Origin: Acanthamoeba castellanii str. Neff
Taxonomy: Eukaryota; Discosea; Longamoebia; Acanthamoebidae
Reading direction: 5' to 3'
DNA: 17,449 nucleotides
Assembly: GCF_000313135.1 (NCBI RefSeq)
Contig: NW_004457586.1
Span: forward strand, 711,541 to 728,989
Of the stretch, positions 1 through 10,836 are shown in pieces (positions within the stretch are counted from its first letter, which is position 1; each line of letters starts with the position of its first letter). The translations under genes were made by a program, and so were the position numbers. The notes beneath the pieces are model-generated. The model did no database searches. It had not been told where the DNA came from and saw only the letters and a list, made by a program, of their open reading frames with translations.

Positions 1-78
1 ATCGTGCGCTCCCTCCTTCTCTTGGAGCTCAGCATACGCTCTGCGCTGATATATCTTCTTGCCTGCATTATGAACCAG

Positions 79-3076
79 GACAAAACAAGCTTGTTGGGCA
101 TCTTCATGCGGCGGTTGCACCTCGAGTTCGACAAAATGGCCTTCTCCGCACTCTCCCGTCTGTACTCGAGCCTAGTCGCTTACTGCACCACTGGTAGGTC
201 CATCACCTCACTTTCACTCCAGTGATGAGCAAATGATGCGATAAGAAGCGCGGCTGATCTGTGTATGGCGAACTATAGATGAAGAGGAACGGTTCGTTCT
301 GTCACCTTACGAAGCGGAAAAGCTCGTCCATGAAGAAGCCGCCAAGATAGAGGGTACGTCAATTCTTCTGGCTGACGAACGAGTTGCTCGCCGCTCAACA
401 CCCTGCACCGGCAGAGATGATCGGGAGAGCGCCGCAGCACGAAATTGAGCAAAGGATAGAAGCAATCAAAGAGATTGCACCCACGGCCATCGGCAAGTCT
501 CACTACTTGAGGTACCTACAAAGCCTGTTTCTGCACCCAAATGAGCCCGCGCGGGTGCCCTCCGCATTCCGCCTCAACTGACCAACGCCTTTTTCCTGTG
601 ACAAGTTACTTGTACCATCTGCACCACCGCGAGTACGACGGGGCAATGGATTCATTGCATGCCTACTTTGACACTAGTATGCGGGTATGCCTTCGATATC
701 TTGTCGCCTCGCGACCACAACTGGGCCTTCAGCGCATCCTCACACTTCTTCAGGACAACGAAGTGGTTTCTGTCGTGGATGATCCGGACGATCCGTCAAG
801 CGCGCAGCTGATCAAGACCAAGAGCACGTTGCCCTACGCAATTCTTAATCTCGTTTCGACGCACTATCGGTTCGGGCACTACGAACAGGCTCTTGATGTA
901 CGATGCGGCGCCAAGCTTTCATTTACTCTGGTGCTTGGGCAATTGTGAGTGCACACGCACTGACTGCCATACATTGTAGGCCATCCATGAAACAGTGCGT
1001 GTGGCCCAGGAGAGGAACGACGAGGACTGCCTGGCATTCGCTCTTATGTGGCTGTGCCGCTTGACGGAGGCCCAGATCTTCGCCTTTGAAGAGAACGACA
1101 CAAATTCTGAAGAGGTGAAAGGGAACCGACACGAACAAGGTCGCTCAGCCCGCCAGACACGGGATCGCATCCGGCCGAGCACGAAGCGAAAGACGAATGC
1201 GACGGAGACCAAGGCCGCAGATGACAAGCTCAAGCAATTACTCGAACGCTGCGTCGCGCGAGCGAAGGAACTGCACAACCAGCACCTTTACTCGCTCAGC
1301 TCTCTGGCGCTGGCCAAGTACAACCTCTTCCATGCTACAAGCCGACCTCGACTTCCAGGCCTGCCCTCTTCGACAGCCAACATGGTACCGACGCCAGCAA
1401 ACACTCACTACGCGTTGAAGAAAACCCCATACTCACCCGCGTTTTGATGTGTTTTCTCTAGGGCACGTTCCCGTTGAGAGTCAAGGAACTGATAGAGGCG
1501 AGCATGTCTGCCAACATGAACAACTCGTTCGCGGACCTCATGAACGCAGGCCATTTCCTGAAGATGGGAATGTGGGATTTCTATGGGTACGCAGTTCTTC
1601 CTCTTGTCCACTGGTTCGGCGAGCAAGACCTCATGTCGTTCCTTGTACTGCCTTTAGGCACAAGGAGCTCGCTATGCTATCGTCGCAGATCGTGCTCGAA
1701 AACTACGGAGACAAGGCAGAGATTGAGAGCACTTGCGCCGCGTATTGCCATCTAGCTGCGCTGGTACGCATGCCTACGTCTGGCGCTGTGTAGGAGTGCA
1801 TGCACACTGACAACGGCACCTTGACCTTGCAGCATGCATGGGAGGGCGATATGCACGGCGCTCTGGGCGTGCTCGCCGAGGCTCACCTGCGATTCCCTGT
1901 GGGGAGCGCCCGGCACCATTGGGCCATCCACGCCGCTCACATCCTGCACGAATGGTTCCTGCGAAGGTGCGATCATTTAGATTCATTCCTTCTCACTTCC
2001 TCGCATTCACCCACTGTCGGTTGACGCCTCGCTTCAGGTGCGAGTACTCGCGCTGCCAAGTGCTGGTGGACAAGGCAAAGGCCATGGCTGCTACGAACGG
2101 GGACTGGACAGCAGCGGCAGAGGCCCTGCATCTCTCCGCTCTGCTCATGATCGCTCGAGGACAGCTGTCTGAGGTACCTATGCCCACGTCTTTACTCCAT
2201 CACTCCACAATGACAATCAGCCCTAACTCGTATCCCTTTCCTCGACGATAAAGGCGTTTGGTGTTGTGAACAAGCTCATCGGCAAGTGCAAGAAGAAGAA
2301 CATGGAGGTGCAGAGCATTGCCTACCTGCTGACGCTGGCACAGATCCACCAGAAGTCCGGAAATCCGGTGGCTGCCTTGACCTCCGTGCTCAGCTGCCTC
2401 ACGCAGTCGGAGAATCTCAACCTGGATAACTTGTTCGTCATGTCCACCGTGCGCCTGGCCGAGATCCACCTACAGCTGGGGAACGCCCAGAAGGCCCTGA
2501 CCTCCCTACACTCCGTGCTCCCGCAGGTGATGCAGCACTGCCCTCTCCACGTCAAGTGCGTTTCCTCCACCCAACCCACCAACTCAACCTTTCGTCTTCA
2601 CCTTCGCTTCATTCCTCACCTATCTTTGTTGACAGAGCTGACACGTTCTTGCTCATGGCCAAGTGTCACTTGTACATGCTGAAGCCGCAACAAGGCCACG
2701 GTACGACCAGCGCAGGCGCAGGCCTGTATAGCTTGAAGAAGAAGAAGAAGAAGAAGAACTCACGAGCGTGATCTCTCGTGTCTCGGCAGTGGTCGACGTG
2801 CTGGGTCTCCTTGAGAAGGCGCTCGCGTGCTACAGGCCGCTGCAGGACGTCGACAAGCAGATCGAGACACACTACCTGCTGGCGCGCGTCCAGCATGAGG
2901 CCGGGCTCATCGAGGAGCGCAACCGGTCGTCGGCCCACTTCAAGCGGCAGATGAAGCGCAAGCAGGAGGCCATACGACACACGACCGACATGTTGGGCCT
3001 CTACCACCTCGACGACCCTTCGTTCACGTTCGGCCTCTGCGCCCAGCTTCTGCTCGACCACACCGCCGACCAATAG
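79..3076 (+). CDS. ANAPC5: Anaphase-promoting complex subunit 5 (APC5), 5'-partial, about 12 exons
   Basis: Scaffold TPR subunit of the APC/C E3 ubiquitin ligase that drives mitotic exit. Predicted exons: about 79-193, 279-353, 415-511, 606-897, 980-1384, 1462-1586, 1658-1763, 1833-1966, 2038-2173, 2254-2555, 2636-2700, 2790-3076 (stop TAG); phases agree and give about 712 residues. Family matches are the segment KTSLLGIFMRRLHLEFDKM near the start, YAILNLVSTHYRFGHYEQAL followed across a splice by AIHETVRVAQERND (the most conserved APC5 stretch), and EERNRSSAHFKRQ near the C-terminus. The remaining helices fit degenerate TPRs. The true N-terminus lies left of the window; an acceptor at 77-78 (CCAG) probably begins the first visible exon. 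A 48-nt segment, 685-732, inside exon 4 starts GTATGC and ends TTCAG and could be a further in-phase intron. Family call is firm; individual exon ends are less so. Confidence 0.88.
2736..2757 (+). repeat. (GAA)n purine tract inside an APC5 intron
   Basis: About seven GAA/AGA units lie in the predicted intron 2701-2789. If the intron were retained the frame would read a short polylysine run and then stop, losing the last exon, so retention would truncate APC5. Nothing suggests it is normally coding. Confidence 0.75.
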
Positions 3077-3193
3077 AAAAGGCATGTTACGAAATTTTCA
3101 AGACTGTTCTGAAACCGCCTGTTTTTCCGATTTGGTTGGCCGCACCTTGGCGACTTGCCTTGAAGCGCCCAGAAGTAACGCAAAGATTGAGAG
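3077..3193 (+). other. Spacer between APC5 and F-box/LRR gene A
   Basis: This 117-bp, comparatively AT-richer gap holds the 3' end of APC5 and the promoter/leader of the next gene. I see no clear AATAAA or TATA element. Confidence 0.4.
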
Positions 3194-5261
3194 ATGGAGA
3201 GGGATGATGAGGCCAACACAAAGCAGTCCCAGATCGACCGTCTGGAGGCACAAATGGTAGAACTCAAGCAAGAAATGGCTGATGTGAAATCGCTGCTCGA
3301 TCGGCGCTTGACGGATTTGTTTCAACTGCTCTCTTCTTCTACAACTGCCCATCTTCCCACCTCCTCGCTATCCACGTCTTCCGCTTCCATCGACACAGGC
3401 ACGCCAGGACGACACTTCTCGCCCAGCAGCAAAGCGCTCTCATTCACCGAAGGTTCGGATGATGACATGCGAATGGGGACAAAGCAGCGAAGGGCGTTCA
3501 AACGAGAGCGCGACATCGAGGGAATCTCCTCGCCCAAGAGACTTCCACAACTTCGTAAGTCGTTGGAGGGCCTGAACGGAATAGGTAGCTTGAAGATGAA
3601 TGAAATTGAAGACGAAGAGGAGCTTATGGAGGAGGACGAGGACGGACACGATGCGACAGCGCAGCGGTAAGCGCCGTCGGGTGGAGTTTGAGGATGGGCA
3701 CGTGGGCAGAGAGGATGTGCTCGAGGCGGAGGTTGAGAGCGACTGCTACCTCCTGCAGCGACTACCTGTCGAAGTGTGGACGCACATCTTGTCCTTCGTC
3801 TTGGCTAAGAAATCTCCTTTCGCATCACTCAGCGCTACCCTACTTACTTGCAAGCTGTGGCGAAGGGTACGCACCCGCTTCGATCGCTTTATTTGGATTT
3901 ATTTTGTTCGTAAACGCTAAATCTACACCAACGATTCTTCATCAGCTCCTTCCACTAACTTGCTTTTTGACCCTTGCCCGTACAACAGATCGGCTTGTCG
4001 TTGGTGACCTCCTACACAATGTCGCCCATGAAGCCCAAGAAGCTGGCCAGAAAGTGCCTCGCCTTTCTCTTTGGCAACTGCCCCAATCTACGGTCGCTGC
4101 GCGTGAGGAACTGTCCCATCGTGAACTCCATGCTCTACCACTTGCCTGAGCGTACGACCTCTTGTCATTTCTGTTTCACGCGTGCTGAGCTCATGCGCTC
4201 TCGACGTCGTGCAGGAATCACACTTCTCGACTGTGGGTTCACGCAGATCACCGAGGAGGCGCTGGAGTACCTTCCGCTGTCGCTGAAGGCTCTGTCTATA
4301 GACAACATGGCCATCACAGGTACTGCCATAGCTTTTGGTGTTATGCACTCAGCTACTTCTGCGATTCCTACTCACGACAAACCCGTCAGACAATGGTTTC
4401 AATGACCTGCCGTCTCGGTTGGACACCCTTTCGCTGCGGCAAGTCATCATTTCACCCATCAGCGCCAAGAAGATGGCTCAACGCTTTACGCGCCTGCGAA
4501 AGCTCACCCTCTCTGCCCAGGTGCAATCCCTTCTTTCAGAACTGCAGGTGCTGCAAGAGTTCGGTGTTCTAACTCGAACCTGGTGATCGGGTTATCAACA
4601 GGTGACGAACGTGACGGCCTTCTTGCCGCCCTCGATCGAGTGTCTTCGCTTACACGTGGGTTCCATCGGAGACAAGAACTACCTCTGGAACGATAACGTG
4701 ATCGCCACGCTCCTTCCGCTGCCTAACCTGCAGATCCTCGAGATCTCGCGATGCAACATTACCAACAGCAGCAAGCAGACGTACGTCGCTGATGACCACC
4801 ACCGGCATTGTTCAGGTTCGCACTCTGACATGTTCATCTCACCTCTGCCCAATAACAGGCTCGCCGAGACACGCGTGCGACATCTGGTCATCAGGCAGGC
4901 CAAGCTCTCGGACGACGGGATGCGCTACCTCCCGCCGACGCTCATCTCGCTCATGCTCGAAAGCGTGCCGACCATCACCGACGCCGGGCTCCGTGGCCTG
5001 CCGCTGGCCGTGCAGAGCATGGCGCTGATCAAGATGGAGAAGCTCACCGGGCCGGGCCTGCTCAGCTTCCTCCTCGAGTCGGCGACCAACCTGCGCTACC
5101 TCGTACTCGACGAGGAGCTGCACGCCGCCCTGCGCGCCGTCGACGTCGATCGCAAGCTCGCCGCCCGACGCAACCTGCACATCAGCGTCAAGCGCGAGAA
5201 CGAGCCTTGTCCCAAGCTCCATCAGTTGCCTGTCCACCACCTTCCTCCTCCCGATCAGTGA
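3194..5261 (+). CDS. Coiled-coil / F-box / leucine-rich-repeat protein, copy A
   Basis: Probable substrate receptor of an SCF-type ubiquitin ligase. Exons: 3194-3666, 3710-3866, 3989-4151, 4215-4319, 4390-4520, 4602-4780, 4859-5261 (stop TGA); the sum gives 536 residues in frame. Residues about 10-45 are a heptad-like coiled coil, followed by a Ser/Thr-rich and acidic linker. An F-box lies at about 172-211 (RLPVEVWTHILSF ... CKLWRR). From about 217 there are repeats of the form LPxSLxxLxL, e.g. YLPLSLKALSI, PPSIECLRL and YLPPTLISLML, ending near 500. The first intron is only 43 nt (3667-3709) and is needed to bypass an in-frame TAA. The neighbouring gene is a diverged tandem copy with three introns at matching positions. 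The substrate cannot be read from sequence. Confidence 0.8.
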
Positions 5262-5385
5262 TAAACAAGCCGCACGGTGGCTTTCTTGTTTTCTTTTCTC
5301 TTTCGATTTCCCTTCTTTCACCAGCGGGATAAAAATACGTCTTACGCAAAAATGTGTTATTAAAAGAAAAATAAAAGCCCGACTG
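5262..5385 (+). promoter_or_regulatory. Spacer between the F-box paralogues with AATAAA next to the downstream start
   Basis: AT-rich 124-bp gap. A canonical AATAAA hexamer at 5370-5375 ends ten bases before the ATG of copy B at 5386. It could be the poly(A) signal of copy A, in which case the transcripts nearly overlap, or part of an AT-rich leader of copy B. Function is inference. Confidence 0.35.
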
Positions 5386-7409
5386 ATGGAAGATGGCCTG
5401 GGCGCAAAGATCGAAGGACTGGAGCGAGAGATGGCCGAGATGCGGCTAGAGATGCGCGAGTTACGAGCCACAATGGGCCAGATGCTGGTCCTCTTGTCTC
5501 AATTCACAACAGCGAGCGTTGCATCTTCTGCATTGGTAGCATCAGCATCAGTAATTCCTGGGATGTGGGAAAACAAAGCGACCACCCACGGGAGCGATCC
5601 TACCGATGCAGAAGATGCAGCCTATGTTCGCGATGAGCAAGACAGAGGCGAAATCAAGCCGATGATGGAAGACATGAATTGCGGGGCAAGCGCGCCTTAC
5701 GAGGATCACGAGAATGAAGAAGTAGATGAAAGGGCATCGGGAACGTACGACCTACCGGTCGAGTTGTGGATGCACATCTTGGGCTTCGTGGCGCGTCAGC
5801 AGCGGAATCCAGAGGGACAAGTCTGCATCTTCGCGTCCCTGTCCTCCGTCCTCCTCGCCTCTCGCTTCTGGCGCAAGGTACAAGGCTCCTCCTCCCCTCA
5901 ACCCGCGTTCTCTTCATCACCGCATGAGCTCATGCGATGCGCGTATCCGATGCGTGTGCTGTCTGTAGTTGGGGCTGGCGTCGGTGGGCGCCTATATTCT
6001 GCCGCCTACGAAGCCGAAGAAGCTGATCCGGCGATGCCTTCCTTTCATCTTCGCCAGCTGCCCCAACCTCAAGGAGCTCTGCCTTCGTAATTGCCCCGTC
6101 GTGGACTCTATGCTGACCGACATCCCCGAAGGCACGTGCTGTTGTTGTGCGTGTGCGGTGGCGCGTGCGTGCGTGCGTGCGTGCGTGTGCGTGTTCTGTT
6201 TGCCGGGACAGAGCGTGTGAAGGAAAGGATCACTTCGCGCGTCTAAGCGTCGGCATAGAGCGAATTCTCTGTTGTCAGGCCTTGTGCGAGCGTATTCGAC
6301 GCCGTCTTTGTATGGCTCGAGCGTCAGAACACAAAGCCACATTCATTCATTCATTCATTCATTCCATGTTTGTGGATGTGCGTGGTGCATCGCTGATCGA
6401 ATGTTTTGGAACCAAAATATCTCAACCAACAGGTCTAGCATCGCTGGATTGCGGGTTCACTCAGATCACAGATGCCAGCATCGAGTACCTTCCATTTTCA
6501 CTCAAGGCCATCTACTTGAGCAACACAGCGGTTACAGACAAAGGTATTTACTTGCAAAGTTTTACTCTCTGTCGATGGTGTGTAGTGTCTGAAATCACGA
6601 TGGTCACGGCAGGTGTGGTGGAGCTGCCGCCATCGATCGAGGTCCTCTCACTGCAGGAGACGAGCATCACCAGCCATCAGTTCCACCGCATCAAGCACAA
6701 GTTTCCGCAGCTCAAGACCCTCTACCTGTCGGCCCTCAAGAAGCTGGTGCCCACCAGCCGCCTGCCGCCCTCGCTCCAGAAGCTGTCGCTCCACCCGGGC
6801 CACGTGCCCGACGAGCGTAAGCGGTTCATGTACAACGACAAGTGCCTGGAGGACATCGGCCTGCTGCGCCACCTCACCCGCCTCAACCTGTTTCACGTCA
6901 ACCTGTCCAACGAGGGCATGCGCAAGCTCAAGGACCTCGGCCTGGTGTCGCTCCAGATTGTGGGCGGCATGTTCGAGGACGAGGGCCTGGCCTTCCTCCC
7001 CGCCAGCCTCGTGAGCCTGCGCGTCTCGCGAGCCAAGGGCGTCACCGACGTGGGCCTCCTCAGCATATCCCTTCTTCCGTGGAGCGATTAGGTTCGTGTC
7101 GTGTCGTGTCGTGTCGTGTCGTGTCGTGTCGTGTCGTGTCGTGTCGTGTCGTGTCGTGTCGTGTCGTGTCGTGTATGTGCGTACTGACAGTGACGAACAC
7201 CAGGACTGGCGAAGGTGGGGCATGTGACGGCGGAGGGCATTGTGCGATTCCTGCGAGCATCAAATGCCCCGCGGCTGCAGCTGGTTGTGGAGAAGACCAT
7301 GCAGTCCGCGCTACTGGCCGTCCCCGAGTTCCCCGGCGCGCGCGTGCACCTCTCCACCGACAAGCACCTCTTCTACGAGCGAGGAGGCTGCGGCCTCTAC
7401 TACTGCTAG
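5386..7409 (+). CDS. Coiled-coil / F-box / leucine-rich-repeat protein, copy B (frame disrupted or unusually spliced)
   Basis: Tandem paralogue of the preceding gene. Exons: 5386-5877, 5969-6131, 6433-6543, 6613-7091, 7204-7409 (stop TAG). Residues about 1-45 are a coiled coil (EGLEREMAEMRLEMRELRAT); an acidic linker follows; the F-box starts near residue 122 (DLPVELWMHILGFV ... SRFWRK); LRRs follow (LDCGFTQIT, LPFSLKAIYL, LPPSIEVLSL, LPASLVSLRV). The 6131/6132 donor appears to be GC rather than GT. In the exon starting 6613 the reading frame runs into a stop near 7089, while the protein continues in another frame from about 7064 (IPSSVERL), which joins in phase to the last exon (LAKVGHVTAEGIVRFL). 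Either two extra bases lie near 7065-7068, or a 53-nt intron 7011-7063 is removed, giving 465 residues. It may be a recent pseudogene. Confidence 0.7.
6163..6192 (+). repeat. (GCGT)n microsatellite in intron
   Basis: About six to seven tandem GCGT units, with GT-rich flanks, inside intron 6132-6432. Confidence 0.8.
6341..6365 (+). repeat. (ATTC)n microsatellite in intron
   Basis: Six tandem ATTC units inside intron 6132-6432. The shadow frame reading HSFIHSF here is repeat translation, not protein. Confidence 0.85.
7096..7174 (+). repeat. (GTGTC)15 pentanucleotide repeat filling an intron
   Basis: Fifteen perfect GTGTC units plus a partial one make up most of the 112-nt intron 7092-7203 of F-box copy B. 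The donor is GTTCGT and the acceptor CACCAG. A perfect array of this length is expected to vary in copy number between strains. Confidence 0.92.
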
Positions 7410-7567
7410 TTGATCTACAACAGCCACTACTGCTGCCCCTGAATGAAAACGAGTGGCGAGCGTTTGCGGTGTAAAGAATTCAAAGCCATTGGCTTGAAAT
7501 CGATTAGTGGGGCCTTGGTAACACAACGCCTGTTCAGTTGCCGTAAGCAATCAACCCAACCAACAAG
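7410..7567 (+). other. Spacer between F-box copy B and the EF-hand gene
   Basis: 158 bp holding the 3' end of copy B and the promoter/leader of the calcium-binding gene. The context before the ATG is AACAAG, A-rich as is usual for translated starts. No other signal is obvious. Confidence 0.4.
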
Positions 7568-8331
7568 ATGTACGGAGGAGGCGGTGGTGGTCTCACGGTG
7601 TCGAGGATTGCCTTCAACAAGCATGACAAGGACAAGAGTGGCTGCATCTCCAGATCTGAGTTCCATGACCTGGTTGGTTCCTCTTTCATCATTTACAAAC
7701 AAAGATGAATGTCAGTTTAATGTTGCGCTACTCGTAATTCATGTAGTGCTACTCGATGGGCCACTACCTGACGCCGGCCGAGGCAGAGCACGCGGCCAAA
7801 ATGATCGACAAGTACCCCTTTCCTCTCTAACACACACCCAGGCCAGGTGTTGTTCTTTTAATTGAGGCTCACGCTGTCAATCAATCCATCTTCATCTTCT
7901 TTGCTCGCGCAGGGACGGCTCGGGCTCGATCACCTACGACGAATTCCAGAAGTGGTGGAGGACCGACAACCGGTTCCAGAACCTGCAGCTATCGGAGGAC
8001 GAGATGGCGGTGCTTACCCGCTGCGCTGACTACTTCAAGCACTTTGACCGCGACCACTCGGGCTGCCTCAACGCCGAGGAGTTCAGGTGCGTGTTGCGTG
8101 TGCGGTGTCGTGTGTGCGTGTTGCGTGCATAACACATGTGTGCTTGCTGGCTGACGCTAGAGATCGCGCAGGCACACGCACGCGGATCTGACCAAGCACG
8201 GCCTCACAACTAAGACCTTCGACCAGTGCTTCAGGGAGCTCGACTCGGACGGTTCGGGTCGCATCACCTACAACGAATACATCCAGTGGCTCATCCGCAT
8301 CGGCTCCCTCAAGCTCAAGCCCATCGACTAA
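7568..8331 (+). CDS. Four-EF-hand calcium-binding protein
   Basis: Predicted 167-residue soluble Ca2+ sensor or buffer of the calmodulin superfamily. Exons: 7568-7672, 7747-7811, 7913-8086, 8172-8331 (stop TAA), all phase-consistent. The N-terminus is a short glycine run (MYGGGGGG). Four loops are visible at residues 20-31 (DKDKSGCISRSE), 56-67 (DKDGSGSITYDE), 102-113 (DRDHSGCLNAEE) and 139-150 (DSDGSGRITYNE). Each has Asp at 1 and 3, Ser at 5, Gly at 6, a hydrophobic residue at 8 and Glu at 12, so all four should bind Ca2+. It lacks calmodulin's long uninterrupted central helix sequence, has tryptophans after loops 2 and 4 (FQKWW, YIQWL), and is longer than calmodulin. It has no signal peptide or membrane segment. 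I cannot assign an orthologue. Confidence 0.88.
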
Positions 8332-8615
8332 GAGCTCACCCCGCGCGTTTGCACCGGCATCATTATGTATCACATTCTTTAGAATCCGACCATGCTTCCG
8401 TGTAATTAGTGGTCGATAGAAAGGAATTCTAAAAATGCGATGGAGCAGGTTGGTCCTGGGTTCGGTGGGCAGTCGCGCACTTTTGGCTGACGCTCAATAG
8501 AAATTCCACCTCAGCTGCTACTGGCAATGGGGGGGGGTGAGCGGCAGTGTACTCAAGCATAGGACAGTGAGGCACTGAGGGAGAGGAGCACGCAAGACAG
8601 AGCAAACCGAACAAG
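8332..8615 (+). other. Spacer between the EF-hand gene and gene 5, with G homopolymer
   Basis: 284 bp without a convincing gene on either strand. It contains a run of nine G at about 8529-8537. The stretch just before 8616 (CCGAACAAG before ATG) resembles the leader of the EF-hand gene (AACAAG before ATG). Promoter of gene 5 presumed. Confidence 0.4.
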
Positions 8616-9515
8616 ATGCAGATGCAGATGACCGACATCGACTGGCGGTTGCCCATCGCCGAAAAGATGGAGGAAAAGGAGGCGCAGAAGCAGCTGCAGA
8701 CTGCGCTCCACAAGAAGTTCGAAAGCCTGGTCGTCGCCAGCAACGTCCTCAAGGCCGTTGAGAAGTTCAAGGGCCTCCTGCACCACGTACGCTTTTTTAT
8801 AAATATTAATCGGCAATGCTATGCCCCACAATTAATAATAATTATTATTTTAATAACGCCAGTAAAAATAATTATTATATCTTTTTCGTCACCGGACAGC
8901 AGCGCGAAACGGAGGAGCTGCCGCCGGAGGAGAAGAAGCGGCGCAAGGCGGAGGCGGCGGACGTGCTGTCCCGCACGTCGCCCTTCAGCTTCCTCCCTGG
9001 CGCCGTACGGTGGCGGCTAGCCGCCAAGGCCCAGCGTCTCGTCTTCAAAGGTGCCCACTCCACGCCTCTCTCTGTGGTGTGGCATCGCGTGTCGTGTTGC
9101 GTGTTGTGCGTGCGGCGTGCGTGCGGTGTATTGCGCAAGCCAACCACTGACGCACGCGTCCGTCACCAGAGGGAGACGTCATCACGAGACAGAAATCCAG
9201 GGACCGCCAGGTGTACCTGCTGTGCACCGGCCAAGTGATGGCCATCGACGTGTCCGAGTCTCTGCCGCGCTTCCTCCAATACTACAGTACGCTCCCGCCC
9301 ACTCTCGCCCAGCTCGGGGCATGAATCTGGCTCACGTGTGTCGTGTGTTGTGTGCTGTGTGTCGTGTGTAGGTGCCCCGGCCTACTTCGGGGAATGGGAG
9401 TGTCTGTTCGATGTGCCCGAGCGGGTGGCGGAGCTTCTTGCAGGCAGCGAGTCAGTGGTCTACGTGCTTCAGGAGCAGGAATTCCTCGATCTACTCTCCT
9501 ACCAGGTATGCAGCC

Positions 9516-9573
<58 letters not shown>

Positions 9574-10793
9574 CCAAAATCTGATCGGCGGCGGATGAAC
9601 GCTCAGAGCTTCAAGTACGTGCTCATCCGCACTCTGCGCAACAAGCAAAAGCTCTTTTCGTCGATCAATGCCTTCATCACGCACATCGCCGACTCCGTCA
9701 CCACCAAGCGCATGGACTTCACCGCCACCCTTGCACTTTACCGCAAGGTACACACGCATCCGGAGGAGACGAACAAGGGGAAGAAGAAGAGACTGGCCTG
9801 CATCCTGACCGGGTGCGTGTGTTGTGAGTGCAGCTCAAGCCAGCCATACACGGCAAGATGGACCGCGACGAAATCGACACCGGCGGCTGGGCCTATGCCA
9901 TACGACGGTACTCCAGAACACTCACTCACACCCACACACACACAATCTCTTGACGCCCCGATTGTCCATGCGCACAACGCAGATTGCCGGAGAACGTGAC
10001 CCAGACGTTCGTGTTTCTGCTGTCGTCATCGATCCCCGACATCTACCTGCATCCCGGCCTGCTCGTCAACATGGTGCCGACTGGTATGCGCCTACCTATC
10101 TTCCCTTTCGATCGAACTCACATTCCTTTGGCTGACGCGCATTCTTCAAATCTGCCCACAGTGGGCCGACGGCGGGCGGTGTTCCGATTGGGCGACGGCA
10201 AGTCGCTGATGCTCATCCGCGAGGACTACACCGACGTGATCGACTTCCTCTCCATGCTGTGTCTGCACGCTCTCGAGGCCCGCAAGCTGCGTCAGCGCAT
10301 CGCCTCGCCGCAGTCGTTCCGGATCATTCAGGACTTTGTGCTGCGCAAGGCCGAGCAGGTTCACGCCCTCGAGCAACGCGAGCAGGAGAAGCGCGTCCAG
10401 CGTCAGCAGCGCATCGAAGACTTTCACCGCCACCAGACCCACGAAAAGAAGCACGAGAAGGACCACACCGCCGCCGCCGCCGCCGCTGCCTCCGCCGCTG
10501 CCTCTGCCGCCAGCACTCTGTCGCCGCAGAAGCCAAAGGTGAAGCCGAAGCTTCACGGACACGACAAGCACCGGTCGGTGAGCACGCCCGGCCACGGGAC
10601 TACGAAGAAGGACGAGGAGGAGCTCGGGCAGGGCTTCCCGCCGTCGCCCTACGGCTTCCTCGACAAGAAGGAGACGCCGCAGGAGCAGGACGCCATCCTC
10701 TCCCAGGTACCTGCACACCTCGATGGCTGTAGAGGTTTAGATCTCGAGTCACGGCACTCACGCTTGTGTTGTGTGTGCGTGCGTGCGTGTGCG

Positions 10794-10836
<43 letters not shown>

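Larger units (their letters stand above)
6132..6432 (+). other. Long (301-nt) intron of F-box copy B with GC donor and simple repeats
   Basis: The longest intron in the window. The donor reads GAAG|GCACGT and the acceptor CAACAG. Both flanking phases and the matching intron in copy A (4152-4214, donor GTACGA) support this placement. It contains a GCGT-rich run and an ATTC tetranucleotide run. I see no gene in it on either strand. Confidence 0.6.

Noticed and set aside
4..78. Coding sequence from the left edge up to position 78
   Set aside because: The frame is open but does not look like APC5, while the match begins right after an acceptor-like CCAG at 75-78. It is more likely intron.
2556..2771. 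Short protein ending in polylysine
   Set aside because: It is exon 11 of APC5 read into its following intron. The GAA tract is intronic and the splice joins in phase to the true C-terminus.
4839..5471. 210-codon minus-strand open frame
   Set aside because: It is antisense to the last exon of F-box copy A, whose plus-strand frame has clear LRRs. High GC makes antisense frames long.
7096..7174. CRISPR-like direct repeat array
   Set aside because: The unit is 5 nt with no spacers, inside a eukaryotic intron; it is a microsatellite.
7060..7363. Minus-strand open frames with long Asp-Thr-Thr-Arg-His repeats
   Set aside because: They are translation of the intronic GTGTC array. A 5-nt unit stays open in several frames, and the flanks look like no protein.
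7443..7865. 140-codon plus-strand frame over the EF-hand gene
   Set aside because: It is out of frame with the spliced EF-hand protein, which shows canonical calcium loops in exons 1-3.
9343..9999. 218-codon plus-strand frame containing a polyvaline/cysteine stretch
   Set aside because: It reads through the TG microsatellite and several introns. The protein-like parts occur only in the spliced gene 5 frame.
10146..10718. 190-codon minus-strand open frame rich in Leu/Val
   Set aside because: It is antisense to exon 8 of gene 5, which splices in phase at both ends. Composition mirrors the plus-strand codons.
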